Source: Lyngbya sp. CCAP 1446/10 (GTDB taxonomy: Bacteria; Cyanobacteriota; Cyanobacteriia; Cyanobacteriales; Microcoleaceae). Taken from it: 55,730 bases of DNA. Shown here piece after piece: positions 24,497-34,400 of the stretch. Positions within the stretch are counted from its first letter, which is position 1; each line of letters starts with the position of its first letter. Under the pieces are notes generated by a model. It made no database searches and was not told the DNA's origin. It was given only the letters and a program-made list of their open reading frames with translations. Position numbers and translations under genes: made by a program. The stretch covers positions 1 to 55,730 of the forward strand of contig NZ_JAIGNI010000038.1 of the NCBI RefSeq assembly GCF_026130175.1. The letters are read 5' to 3'.

Positions 24497-27052
24497 TTAT
24501 CTGAGCCACAACTTAATAGTATTGTCTTTAGAACCGCTAGCAATAGTTTTGCCATCGGGACTAAAAGTCACTACATAAACCTCATCGGTATGTCCCGTCA
24601 AAGTATTCAGCAATTCTCCGGTTTCAAAGTCCCAAACTTTAATAGTTTTATCCTTGCTCCCGCTAGCAATAAATTTCCCGTCCGGGCTGATAGCAACTGA
24701 GACAATATCATCAGAATGTCCCTTAATCGAACGAATTAAATCTCCACTTTCGAGATTCCAAATTTTAATGCTTTCATCGTAGGAACCGCTAACAATTGTC
24801 TTGCCGTCTGGACTCACAGCAACCGACCTCACCGCGTCGCCGTGTCCCTCCAGAGTTTTGATCAACCTCCCCGTTGCTACATCAACAATTGTAATTTTTT
24901 TATCCTTAGAACCGCTAACCAAACTTTTGCCATCGGGAGTGAAAGCAACAGAATAAACAAAATCTGTATGGTCTGGTAAATTGTAAATCAAATTGCCAGT
25001 TGCTGCATCCGAAATCTTGGTGGTTTTGTCTCCGCTGCCGCTAGCAACGAGCTGTCCGTCGGGGCTGAGAGCGACAGACCAAACAGATGCAGTGTGATCG
25101 AGACTGCGAGTAACTTGCCCTGTTTTCAAATCCCACAACATGACTCTCCAAAAACCTGTTCCTGTCGCCAGTTTCGTACCCTTTGCGTCGAAAGCAACCG
25201 ACCAAATGGTGGAGGAATCTCCGGGGAAAGTGCGGATCGATTTGCCTGTGGCTAAATCCCAAATTTGGATGGTTTTGTCTTTGGAACCGCTGGCTAACAT
25301 TAAGCCGTCTGGACTGAAAGCAACAGCCCCAACTGCATCTGAATGCTGAGCGAAGTTTTTGACTTTGGCGTTTTTCCAGTGGAGACCTGCTTGGCACTTT
25401 TCTTGTAAGTTTTGAGCGGACGTATAGGCGCTGGAAGTGTTGGCAATTGTTGGTATTTGGCTGATGCAGCCTTCATAATTGCTTTCTTGATAAAAAGCAT
25501 CGATTCGATTGAATTGTTGGGCTTCTTGCTGCACTAGCTGCTGTCTTTCTTGCCATTTGAGGTATCCGTAAATTCCACCGATCGCAGTTAAGAGTGCTGC
25601 AATGGTTGCTCCGGCGATATAAGGATTGAATTTGCGAGGTTCTTTGGGGACAATTGCTGCGCTGCTGGTGCTGGGGCTGGCGATCCTCTCCGTTGGCGTA
25701 GCCCCCGTAGGGGCGGGCTGCGCTAACGACAAATCCCCTTTTCCGTTCAAATTTACCTCCGGGGATACCGCCGGAGTTGCCTGCACGCCGAGTGGAACAG
25801 CGCTGCTGGCTAGTGGCGGATTGGGGTTGCGGTGTCCCTCCAAAACTATGGCGATCGCCTTATACAATTTACCGAATAAAGATTTAGGAACGACTAATTC
25901 TTCGATTCTCGTGGCATCTTCGTCGGTAAGTCCTAAAACTTGCTGCAAGCGTTTTAATTCCTCGCGAGTTTCCACAGAAAAGGGATATTCTTGCTGCATG
26001 GCTTCTTGCAGAGATTGTTCGTAGCGTTCGCCTTTTTCCCTGTATTTACGATAGGGGTTCAATACTTCATCTTCCATCGCCTCTGCTTCTTCAGGTTGCA
26101 ATTCCAAACTGACGCGCAATTCTTCTAATATTCTCCGACCGACGACTGTAATGTCACCGCGATTGCTGCTGCGCCGATCGACTTCTTCGCGATAGATTGT
26201 GAGTTTGGGTATCCGCGCGCGCGATCGATCGCCAATTTTCCGCAAATCTGCCAAAGCCTCCGCCGCCGACTGGTAGCGCTCCCGAAAATCGTAGCGCACC
26301 ATATTGTCCAAAACATCGGACAGCGCTTGGGAGCAGGTGGTTAAATGGCGCCAAACAATTTCGCCTCGATTAGAATTTTTCAAATCCCGCAGTTTGGGCA
26401 AATCGTAAGCCGGCAAACCCGTCATGGCTTGAATGCCAATCATTCCCAAGGCGTAGATATCGCTGTTGAGTTGTGGATTATATTGAAATTGCTCGATCGG
26501 CATATATTCCAGCGTACCAATCCGCACAGTTACCGGCGCTTGTCTTTGAGCGATGTGAATCTCTTTCACCGAGCCAAAGTCGATCAAAACTAACTTGTTG
26601 TCCGCATAGCGGCGGATTAAATTTGCTGGTTTAATATCTCGATGAATTACGCCCTGTCCGTGTACAAACACTAAAATTTCTAATAGTTCCTTCAGCAAAG
26701 GAATAATTTTTTCTTCGGTAACAGGTTTGCCCGGTACAATCTCGGTGGATAGCGAGTGACCGGCAACAAAGGATTCAACTAAGAAAAATTCTTCATTTTC
26801 TTCAAAATAAGCAAATAGCTGAGGAATTTGGTCGTGTTGACCGAGCTTTTCTAGAACTTCTGCTTCTTTTTGGAAAAGACGGCGCGTAGTATTAATTAAT
26901 TTCGGTTCGCTGCTACCGGGACGCAGGTGCTTGACAAAGCACTGCGGTTCACCGGGGCGACGAATATCTTTCGCCAGATAGGTTTGTCCAAATTCTCCTG
27001 TTTCTATGACTTCAAGGATTTGATAGCGTCCATCTAAAAGTTGGCTCACCAT
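24497..27052 (-). CDS. Serine/threonine protein kinase with transmembrane helix and seven WD40 repeats
   Basis: 851 residues. The Hanks-type kinase domain occupies about 10-275, with an unusual glycine loop ETGEFGQTYLAK (17-28), K41, the catalytic loop HRDIKPAN (137-144) and DFG (158-160). A linker rich in acidic helices follows, then one membrane helix (PYIAGATIAALLTAIGGIYG, near 470-490). A C-terminal beta-propeller has seven WD40 repeats, each with a SPDG/GS.D...W pattern. With the kinase inside and the propeller outside the helix, it could transmit an external signal. WD40 repeats 4-7 are the most regular. A P/T/A-rich stretch before the membrane helix contains the palindromic word GCCCCCGTAGGGGC. 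Confidence 0.9.
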   Translation of the reverse strand: MVSQLLDGRYQILEVIETGEFGQTYLAKDIRRPGEPQCFVKHLRPGSSEPKLINTTRRLFQKEAEVLEKLGQHDQIPQLFAYFEENEEFFLVESFVAGHSLSTEIVPGKPVTEEKIIPLLKELLEILVFVHGQGVIHRDIKPANLIRRYADNKLVLIDFGSVKEIHIAQRQAPVTVRIGTLEYMPIEQFQYNPQLNSDIYALGMIGIQAMTGLPAYDLPKLRDLKNSNRGEIVWRHLTTCSQALSDVLDNMVRYDFRERYQSAAEALADLRKIGDRSRARIPKLTIYREEVDRRSSNRGDITVVGRRILEELRVSLELQPEEAEAMEDEVLNPYRKYREKGERYEQSLQEAMQQEYPFSVETREELKRLQQVLGLTDEDATRIEELVVPKSLFGKLYKAIAIVLEGHRNPNPPLASSAVPLGVQATPAVSPEVNLNGKGDLSLAQPAPTGATPTERIASPSTSSAAIVPKEPRKFNPYIAGATIAALLTAIGGIYGYLKWQERQQLVQQEAQQFNRIDAFYQESNYEGCISQIPTIANTSSAYTSAQNLQEKCQAGLHWKNAKVKNFAQHSDAVGAVAFSPDGLMLASGSKDKTIQIWDLATGKSIRTFPGDSSTIWSVAFDAKGTKLATGTGFWRVMLWDLKTGQVTRSLDHTASVWSVALSPDGQLVASGSGDKTTKISDAATGNLIYNLPDHTDFVYSVAFTPDGKSLVSGSKDKKITIVDVATGRLIKTLEGHGDAVRSVAVSPDGKTIVSGSYDESIKIWNLESGDLIRSIKGHSDDIVSVAISPDGKFIASGSKDKTIKVWDFETGELLNTLTGHTDEVYVVTFSPDGKTIASGSKDNTIKLWLR

Positions 27053-27077
27053 GATAATAACTTAGTTGCTCCTGGGC

Positions 27078-27207
27078 ATTGGGCATTGGGCATTGGGCAT
27101 GGGGAATTGGGAATTGGGAATTGGGAATTGTTTTTTCTTTCCTTCTTCCCTCTTCCTTCTTCCTTCTTCCCTCTTCCTTCTTCCTTCTTCCTTCTTCCTT
27201 CTTCCTT
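27078..27207. repeat. Runs of short tandem repeats upstream of the kinase
   Basis: GGGCATT repeats (27078-27099) change into GGGAATT repeats (27103-27128) and then CTTCCTTCTTCC-type pyrimidine repeats (to 27207). The pyrimidine tract recurs at 24455-24493 and 54404-54463. These are slippage-prone sequences between the kinase and the 35-residue gene. Confidence 0.85.
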
Positions 27208-27223
27208 CAACTTCTGGCATACT

Positions 27224-27331
27224 TTATTTTTTCAACATCTGCAAAGCTTGATAGCCCAAAAAGAAAAAACCCAAAGCGCCGACTACCGCTATCGTATTCG
27301 CAAACACATCGACTGTCAGAAATTCGCCCAT
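27224..27331 (-). CDS. 35-residue single-membrane-span peptide, unrecognised
   Basis: From the ATG at 27331 the frame reads MGEFLTVDVFANTIAVVGAL, then GFFFLGYQALQMLKK and TAA. AGAGAGGAT lies at a good ribosome-binding distance. The product has a short polar start, one clear hydrophobic helix (about 12-27) and a positively charged end, like the small subunits of cyanobacterial photosynthetic and NDH complexes. It does not match PetG, L, M or N, PsbX, Y, T, M or Psb30, or PsaM as I recall them. It is too short for ordinary gene callers. It may sit in the thylakoid or plasma membrane. Confidence 0.6.
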   Translation of the reverse strand: MGEFLTVDVFANTIAVVGALGFFFLGYQALQMLKK

Positions 27332-27510
27332 TGCAATATCCTCTCTTAACTGATATCTATCCTCGGCTTTTCGGTCGCTGACTGGGTGAGGGGTCTTGCC
27401 CCTTGCTGCGGTAGAGCCGAAAGATGCTCACAAATTATAGCAAAGGAGGCGACCGAAATAACTTTTTGGGCGATCGACTAGCTTTTTGTTTTAATATTTT
27501 TTAAAATTTA

Positions 27511-27555
27511 AGGAGACAAATTGTGCACCGAAATTTTGAGGTCAGTTCGCTTTGA
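27511..27555 (+). other. Strong ribosome site and possible 10-codon leader before the glycosyltransferase
   Basis: AGGAGA (27511-27516) sits a few bases before a GTG at 27523. That frame encodes MHRNFEVSSL and ends at TGA 27553-27555. The downstream gene starts with TTG at 27552, overlapping as TTGA. Either this is a coupled leader peptide or one base is gained or lost and the GTG is the true gene start. Confidence 0.4.
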
Positions 27556-28790
27556 TATTGTTAACCCTGGTAATTTTTTCTCTGATTGTAAGTAGAGCTT
27601 ACACTAAGAATTTGCGCCTCAGCGTCAAAAATGCGCCTCGCACCGACAGCAGTAGGGATCAGCAGTTATTTCCGTCGGCGGGGGACTTCCCCAAAGTTTC
27701 GGTAATCGTACCAGCCTACAACGAAGCTGAGAATATTCGGGATTGCGCGATCGCCATTTTGGAGAGTACAGCCCTGTCTGTGGACAACCTAGAGGTTTTG
27801 ATTGTAGACGATCGATCGACAGACGACACATTGGCGATCGCCCAAACTCTACAACAACAGTTCAACGACCCCCGCCTCAAAATATTAGCAGGTCAGGCGC
27901 GACCGGCCAACCAATATTGGGCGGGCAAAAACTGGGCCTGCGCCCAAGCTGTTCAGGAAGTAACCGGAGAATTTCTATTATTTATCGATGCCGACGTGCG
28001 GCTGAAACCGGGGGCGATCGAAACGGCGATTGCAACAGCAGAAAATGGCAAAATAGACTTGTTTACCTGTATGCCAGCGCTGGTTTGCGAGTGTTTTGCC
28101 GAATGGTTAGTGCAGCCGTTAATGTTCAATCACCTAGCAGTTTGCTTCGATTTTACGGCGGTTAATGATTCCTCAAAAACAGATAGTGCTTTTGCGGGTG
28201 GCCCATTTATGCTGTTTAGGCGATCGGCTTACGAAAAAATCGGCGGACACGAAGCAGTTGCCGGCGAAATTGTCGAAGATGTGGAATTAGCTAGACGCAT
28301 CAAACGTGCAGGTTTAAAGCTCGCACTTTATTCGGGTTCAAATTTGGCATCCGTGCGGATGTATCGGTCTTGGAGCGCATTGTGGGAAGGCTGGACAAAG
28401 AATCTGTATCTCGGCGCTAAGCGCAGTTGGGGAATGATGATTTACATGGCCGCAATTATGTTATTTCTTTATCCGATGCCGTGGTTGGCATTAGGTATTT
28501 TACTGGCTAACGGCGAAATCGCCAACATAATTACCAATCACCAATTAGCAATTACTAATTACCATTTGCCGATTACTTTGTTAACTATTGGTTTATCTGC
28601 GATCGTAATTTGGCAGCATTACACTTTACGCCGTTTGGGTGCCGAAATTTCCGACTGTCCGACGAAATACTGGTGGTTGGGAGGTTTGGGAGGAGTCTTA
28701 ATTGCGGCAATTGCGATCGGTTCCGCCATCAAAACCGAAACTGGTTGGGGATGGACTTGGCGCGGGAGAGCTTTGCAAATTAAGAGTTAA
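27552..28790 (+). CDS. Family 2 glycosyltransferase, membrane-bound, possibly CruG-like
   Basis: 412 residues. A short N-terminal hydrophobic segment is followed by a GT2 domain: VSVIVPAYNEAENI at about 49-62, LIVDDRSTDDT at about 82-92, a DXD-like LFIDADVRL at about 138-147, and the acidic EIVEDVELARRIKRAG. The region SWSALWEGWTKNLYLGAKRSW and three C-terminal membrane helices follow. The layout resembles the cyanobacterial CruG transferases that glycosylate myxol to myxoxanthophyll. That is a suggestion, since related GT2 enzymes act on hopanoids and lipids. The apparent TTG start cannot be extended in frame because a TGA lies at 27537-27539. A hairpin repeat follows the stop. Confidence 0.8.
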   Translation: MILLTLVIFSLIVSRAYTKNLRLSVKNAPRTDSSRDQQLFPSAGDFPKVSVIVPAYNEAENIRDCAIAILESTALSVDNLEVLIVDDRSTDDTLAIAQTLQQQFNDPRLKILAGQARPANQYWAGKNWACAQAVQEVTGEFLLFIDADVRLKPGAIETAIATAENGKIDLFTCMPALVCECFAEWLVQPLMFNHLAVCFDFTAVNDSSKTDSAFAGGPFMLFRRSAYEKIGGHEAVAGEIVEDVELARRIKRAGLKLALYSGSNLASVRMYRSWSALWEGWTKNLYLGAKRSWGMMIYMAAIMLFLYPMPWLALGILLANGEIANIITNHQLAITNYHLPITLLTIGLSAIVIWQHYTLRRLGAEISDCPTKYWWLGGLGGVLIAAIAIGSAIKTETGWGWTWRGRALQIKS

Positions 28791-28813
28791 TTCAGACTTA
28801 AGCATGGGGTCGC

Positions 28814-28878
28814 AGAAACCGGGTTTTTTACGACAATACTTCGTTATAACCGGCAGATTCGGTAAAAACCCGGTTTCT
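28814..28878. repeat. Dispersed AGAAACCGGGTTTTT hairpin, copy 5
   Basis: The arms AGAAACCGGGTTTTTTACG and GGTAAAAACCCGGTTTCT lie between the convergent glycosyltransferase and molybdoenzyme genes. The loop contains an ACCGGCAGATTCGG-like element similar to that in the 16719-16782 copy. A bidirectional terminator role is plausible here. Confidence 0.85.
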
Positions 28879-28903
28879 TTAGTCAGAGTGCGCCCAAAAC
28901 TGA

Positions 28904-31177
28904 TTAAGCTTCTGCGTATACCAAAGCAGGTACTCGCTTGTAAGCAGGCGTGCCCGATCGCTTTTCAATCTCCGGGTGAAAAATTACATTAACTTCAGGA
29001 TAAAACATCAAAGCAGCACCCTCACGAACCGCCCCATAAATCACTTCCACATTTTCCATTTTCCCCACATTTCCCTGTACCGTAACCCGCTGATGTTCTT
29101 GCATACCAGTGCTTTCTGCATCCGCGCGATTCATCAGAATGCAGTTGCGGTGTGGCATTCCCCGGTACTTGTCATCAATTTTATAAACCACAGTATTGTG
29201 CTGAGAATAACTGCGCCCCGTCATCAATGCCACCACTAAACCCCGCACCGATTCCGATACTCCAAACTCTTTAATTTCCGGTAGTTTCAGCAAGGGCAAA
29301 GGCGTTACAAACATCTTGGCTTTGCCGGAATCAGTCGGGAATTTAGGTTCCGTAAAAATCCGCCCGCTGATAGTAAACTCCTCTTTGGTTTCATCAATTG
29401 TTGCCATTTTTTCATAGCCAGGAATCGTTTTAGCAATCAATTGTCGAACATATTTAGTATCTTGAAGTTGTCGCCAATCTACCGGATAAGTGCCATGAAT
29501 TCGGCTCGCCAATTCTGTCAAAAAATGCACTTCTGGAATTAAATCAGCATCTTTGAGATGAGTTTCTCCTTCATCATTGAAACGTACAAAATTATTACCA
29601 GATTCTACCGTTGTTTTGTGGGGATTTTCAAAGCGATTCAGCACCGGCAGCACAATTGTATTGTACTTTGCCAATCCGCTAAAATGTCCTAAGTTTGGTT
29701 TAGTTGCGAGGTAAATAATGGTTTCAATCTTGCCTAAAGCACGTTTTGCCTCAGTTGAATCTGGATTTGCCCCGTACAAGTTGCCACCCAAACAGATCAG
29801 CGTATCGACTTTGCCTTCATCTGCTGCTTCAATGAGCGATCGAGTATTGTAACCCTTAACAGCGCTCAGGGGACGCCCCAACAACTGTTCGAGAGTATGT
29901 TGGATTTCTTTTTTCAGCTCCACAGTCACGCCCATAGAGCCGAATCCTTGGACGTTTGAGTGTCCTCTCACCGGCATTAATCCCGCCCCTGTTTTGCCGA
30001 CATTTCCCGTCATCAAAGCAGTGTTGGCCAGGCTGAAAACATTATCTACGCCGTTTTGTTGTTGAGTAATTCCCATCGCCCAACCGAATACAACCCGCTT
30101 AGAATTGCCGATGATTTTAGCTGCTGCCTCAATTTCCGCTTGAGAAACCCCGCAAGTTTTAGTAATAGTTTCCCAGTCGGTTTCGCGGGCGTGCTGCACT
30201 ACCGCTTCCCAGCCTTCTGTGTGGGCTTGCAAGTATTTTTCGTCTAACAATCCTTGTTCGATTACCGATTTTTGAATTCCCACAAATAGGGCTGTGTCGC
30301 TGCCGGGAATTGGTTGCAAGTAGAGCGAGGAAATATCGGAACCGGGGACGAGAGATTTGACGGGAAATGCTGGAGAACCAAACTTGACTAACCCGATTTC
30401 CATCACTGGATTGATGACAATTACTTTACCGCCTTTGTCGCGAATTTTAATCAACTCGTTCATGAAGCGGGGATGATTGTAGGCAGAATTCGCGCCCGCG
30501 AGCACGACGCAATCTGCTTGCTTCAAGTTTTCTAGACTCACTACCGAGGTGCGGGTAGCAAACATTTCGCTTAACCCGGTTGTCGAGGGAGCGTGGCACA
30601 AATCCGAACAATCTGCTAAGTTATTGGAACCCATCGCGCGCATCATTAATTGCAGCAGAAAAGCCGCCTCGTTGGAAGAGCGGCCGGAACTGTAAGATGC
30701 CACTCGTTCCGGGCTTTTGCGAAATCCAGCCTCGGCAATTTCATAGACTTCTTGCCAAGAAATGCGATCGTAATGAGACGAACCAGCCCGCAAAATCATC
30801 GGAAAACTCAGCCTTCCTAGCCTATCTGCTTCCATTGAAGTTAATTGCTGGAGTTCTTCAATTCTGTGCTGTTCAAAATAGTGAGTCTTGACAGCAGGTT
30901 TAATTTCAGCCGAGATTGCTTCAACGCTTTTCATGCAGCGCTGAAGTTTTTCGCCCTCTTCATTCGTAAAGCCTCCTTTCTGCCCGCCAGTGCCCCAAGA
31001 ACAGGACAAACAAGCACTATTGTGTAGCAAAGTTTTCCAAAGTTTCGGCCCTTCCGGGGACAAAGTATGCTCTGCCCAAAACTGAATTACGGGTAAACCG
31101 CCACCGATGTCTGGTGTTTCCTCATTTTTCTCGCTGAAGGGCGGAACGGGTTGGATATTTTGGGAGTTGATTTCCAT
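28904..31177 (-). CDS. FdhF/YdeP family molybdopterin oxidoreductase
   Basis: A 757-residue member of the formate dehydrogenase-like molybdoenzymes. The N-terminus has CLSCSWG, two cysteines as in the YdeP branch, in place of the usual CxxCxxxC iron-sulfur motif. Cofactor-binding segments include GRSSNEAAFL, DLCHAPSTTGL (the place of the Mo-ligating Cys/Sec), DCVVLAGANSAYNHPRF, GHSNVQGFGSMGV and, near the end, ALMTGRSYSQHNTVVY. There is no Tat signal, so it is cytosolic. The substrate is unknown. E. coli YdeP is linked to acid resistance, which may not carry over. Partner subunits and fdhD-like genes are not nearby. Confidence 0.87.
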   Translation of the reverse strand: MEINSQNIQPVPPFSEKNEETPDIGGGLPVIQFWAEHTLSPEGPKLWKTLLHNSACLSCSWGTGGQKGGFTNEEGEKLQRCMKSVEAISAEIKPAVKTHYFEQHRIEELQQLTSMEADRLGRLSFPMILRAGSSHYDRISWQEVYEIAEAGFRKSPERVASYSSGRSSNEAAFLLQLMMRAMGSNNLADCSDLCHAPSTTGLSEMFATRTSVVSLENLKQADCVVLAGANSAYNHPRFMNELIKIRDKGGKVIVINPVMEIGLVKFGSPAFPVKSLVPGSDISSLYLQPIPGSDTALFVGIQKSVIEQGLLDEKYLQAHTEGWEAVVQHARETDWETITKTCGVSQAEIEAAAKIIGNSKRVVFGWAMGITQQQNGVDNVFSLANTALMTGNVGKTGAGLMPVRGHSNVQGFGSMGVTVELKKEIQHTLEQLLGRPLSAVKGYNTRSLIEAADEGKVDTLICLGGNLYGANPDSTEAKRALGKIETIIYLATKPNLGHFSGLAKYNTIVLPVLNRFENPHKTTVESGNNFVRFNDEGETHLKDADLIPEVHFLTELASRIHGTYPVDWRQLQDTKYVRQLIAKTIPGYEKMATIDETKEEFTISGRIFTEPKFPTDSGKAKMFVTPLPLLKLPEIKEFGVSESVRGLVVALMTGRSYSQHNTVVYKIDDKYRGMPHRNCILMNRADAESTGMQEHQRVTVQGNVGKMENVEVIYGAVREGAALMFYPEVNVIFHPEIEKRSGTPAYKRVPALVYAEA

Positions 31178-31318
31178 GCGGTTTACCTTTTATTTGAATT
31201 GGGAGTTGATGTGCAATTAAGTTTATTAGTCTAATTTACCGCAAATTTACAGCACAAAAAATGAGTCAATAGATAGATGTTTTAAGAAGACCCGGCGGTT
31301 CCAACCGCCATCTTATTT

Positions 31319-31490
31319 TACCAGAAAGAATTGGTTTAAAGCCTCTCCCTTGTAGGGAGAAATTAAAATCAGACTATTCATTACTCCAATCCTCTTCCTT
31401 CTTTTGTCAAGTGCTGTCAACTCTTCTCCCTTGCGAGCGGGTAAGCTGTCAACTATCAACTATCAACTATCAACTGTCAACTGTCAACTG
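31319..31490. repeat. Composite repeat copy B
   Basis: TACCAGAAAGAATTGGTTTA and GAGAAATTAAAATCAGACTA are followed by TATCAAC/TGTCAAC heptamers (31446-31490) that end 10 bp before the stop of the STAND gene. Opposite in orientation to copy C on the other side of that gene. A separate small palindrome, GGCGGTTCCAACCGCC, lies just upstream at about 31294-31309. The remaining 322-nt gap holds only the promoter of the molybdoenzyme. Confidence 0.85.
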
Positions 31491-31499
31491 AATGAAGGT

Positions 31500-34400
31500 T
31501 TACTTCCTCTTATTTAACGCCTGCTTCCCAAACCCAAGACAAAGCATTCGATCGCCCTCAGTGACATTTGGGTCATTCTGCAAATAATCCCCCAACCACT
31601 CGCAACTCCGAGCAATAATATTATTCAGCTCCAAATTCTCCACAGGCAACAGAATTACAGTCCGATCCCTGCTAGCAAAACCGAGAGTTTTGCTGTCAGA
31701 ACTAAAAGTAACGCTCAACACCCGATCGCTCGATTCCAAAGTCTTCGATAGCAGCGCCTTCTTGCCGTCAAAATTCCACAGCTTAACCGTATTTCCCGCA
31801 CTCGCCGCCGCAATCAACTTGCCGTCAGGACTGAAGCTCACGCTTTCCACAGTATCGCTGTGGTCGAGTTTTTCAGTTAAATTTGCGGTCTTGCCATCAA
31901 ACCCCCACAAGTAAACTTTTTTGTCAGCGCAAGCAGCAGCAACAGTCTTGCCATCTGGACTGAAACTAACATTTCTGACACTATCCGCGTGATCGAGAGT
32001 TGTCAGAATCTTCGCCGACGTACCGTTAAATTGCCAGAGGTAAACTCTATTTTCTCCGGCAATTTCAAAAGCATTTTTCTTGTCGCTTGCCTTGTCGTCA
32101 GTAGCAGTAGCAGTAGCAATAGTTTTGCCGTCGGGGCTGAAACTAACGCTAATTACTGGATTGCTGTGATCGAGTTTTGCCAACAAAGTTGCTTTAGCAC
32201 CGTTCCAGCGCCAGAGGTACAATTTGCGATCGGCACTGGCGGCGGCAATTATCTTGCCATCTGGACTAAAACTCACGCTTCTCACAATGCCACTATGACG
32301 CAGAGTATCTAACAGTTTCCCATTTAAACTCCAGACTTTCACCGTTTTGTCATCGCTGGCAGAAGCAACAGTTTTATTGTCCGGCGAAAAGCTCGTCCAG
32401 GTAACAGAATCCTTGTGACCTATTAAGGTTTTAATTAAACTGCCATCAGGGCGCCAAAGTTTCACCGTCTTGTCGCCGCTAGCCGAAGCAATTGTTTTGC
32501 CGTCCCCACTAAAACTTACTTTATAAACCCAGTCTCCGTGTCCAGATAAAATCTTATTCAACGGAGTGCTGTTTGGTTGCCAAATTTTTACCATTTTGTC
32601 CTTACTGGCGGAAGCAATCGTGCCATCACTGCTGAAAGTTACGGCCCTCACGTCGTCTTGATGTCCTCGAAAAGTGTTGAGCAAAGTGCCGCTGCGACTC
32701 CAAACTTTCACCGTATCGTCGGCGCTGCCGGTGACAATTTTTTCGCCGTCGCGACTGAAACTCGCGCTAACAACTGCATCGTTGTGTCCTTTGAGAGTTT
32801 TGATTTCCTCACCCTTTCGGTTCCAAATTTTGGCTGTGGTGTCGCCACTGGCTGAGACGAGTTGTTGGCTGTCGGGACTGAACTTAACGCTGTAAACAAT
32901 GTCAGAATGTTTGGTTAATGTTTTGGGATTAATTTGAAATTTTTGGGTTTTACCTTTGCGATTCCAAAGTTTGATAGTTTTGTCAACACTTGCTGAAGCA
33001 ATTGTTTTGCCGTCGGGGCTGAAACTGACACCGAGCACCCAGTCTTTGTGTCCGGTTAAGGTTTGCACCAATGTTTTTGTTTCCAGGTTCCATATTTTGA
33101 TGGTGTTGTCGTGACTCCCGGAGGCTAGGGTTTTGCCGTCGGGGCTGAAGCTGACGCTGGTGACGATATCGCGGTGGCCCGATAAAGTGGCGATCGCACT
33201 TTTGTCGTTATCCACTTGCCAAATTTTAATTTTGCGATCGGCGCCACCAGTTGCGATCGTTTTCCCATCCGGGCTAAAACTAACACTCGTCACGATATCA
33301 TCATGCTTGAAAGTCTTTAATAACTTACCTGATTTGCTCACCAATTTAACAGTTTTGTCAGCACTTGCTGAAGCAACTGAATTACCATCTGGACTCACAC
33401 TCACATCCAAAACAAACTTGCTGTGTTGCTGGAAACGGTTGCTTTCTTGCACTCCAGAAATAGCTTGTCTGAGCCTCTCAGCAATTGTATTTTTAGTATC
33501 CACAGGTAGCGCGGTACTTTTCAGAGAATCGCGGCCGATTTTGATACTATTTTCCAACACTCCTAATTGATTTTTTTCATTAGAAAGCAGCAAAGCTTCC
33601 GACGCCGAATTTAGGGCATCAGTCCGACTTGTTTCTGCTTCTTGGCGCGCGCTTTCTGCTAATTTTGCTTGCTCGAATCCCATCCACGAAACACCTGCGA
33701 GTACCAGCAATCCTAGAATCGCCGCCCGCAATTGCCATCTCCGACTTTGATAAAGTTGAGCTTCCGCTTGGTGTTGTTTGTCTCTAGCTAAGCGCTGGTT
33801 GTCTCTAGCTTCCGAGAGCAAAGCATCTCGCTCTCTATCTTTGCGAATTTGTTCAATTTCATCTCGGTTAATTTGGTTTTGCTTGCGGAGTTCCTCGAAT
33901 TCTGCCTTTTTATCTAATTCTTGTTGCTGGCGGATGAAGCTAACTAGATAGTCGTGAACGAGCTGATAAAGCTCTGCCGGTAGTTCTGTCCACCGAAAAA
34001 CTAAACCGGATTTGACTAACAGTTCTAAGACTAAATCTAATTTGTCAGTAGCTGCAAATATAGCCAAATCAGAGGCTAATTCGGCGCGGGTTTTTAGGGG
34101 TCGAATCTCATCTTCATCTGTGAGAAAATACAAAATTCGACGTGCAGCCCCTTCATTTTCCGGCCCGCAATCTTTGATGACTTCTTCGAGAAATCTTTCG
34201 ACTAATTTGTGTTGCGGATTGTTGCCCAAATCCTGATATTGAGTTAAAGTTCTAATGTCCTCTTGTTGGAGTTGAGCGCCCACAAGTTGCAGTTCGATCG
34301 GGCGGACTTCTCCCAATTCTCCAGCTAAATCTTTGACTAATTCTTCGATCAGCTCAGGTTCTAAGTAAAACTGCGATCGTTCAGTTAAAGTGCGAATTAC

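Noticed and set aside
25626..26024. 132-residue plus-strand frame inside the WD40 kinase
   Set aside because: Antisense to a confident kinase frame, and composition mirrors its P/T/A-rich linker.
27041..27381. Overlapping plus-strand frames rich in L, P, S and F
   Set aside because: Translations of the CTTCCTTCTTCC microsatellite.
28976..29239. Plus-strand frame opposite the molybdoenzyme C-terminus
   Set aside because: Antisense shadow with no family features.
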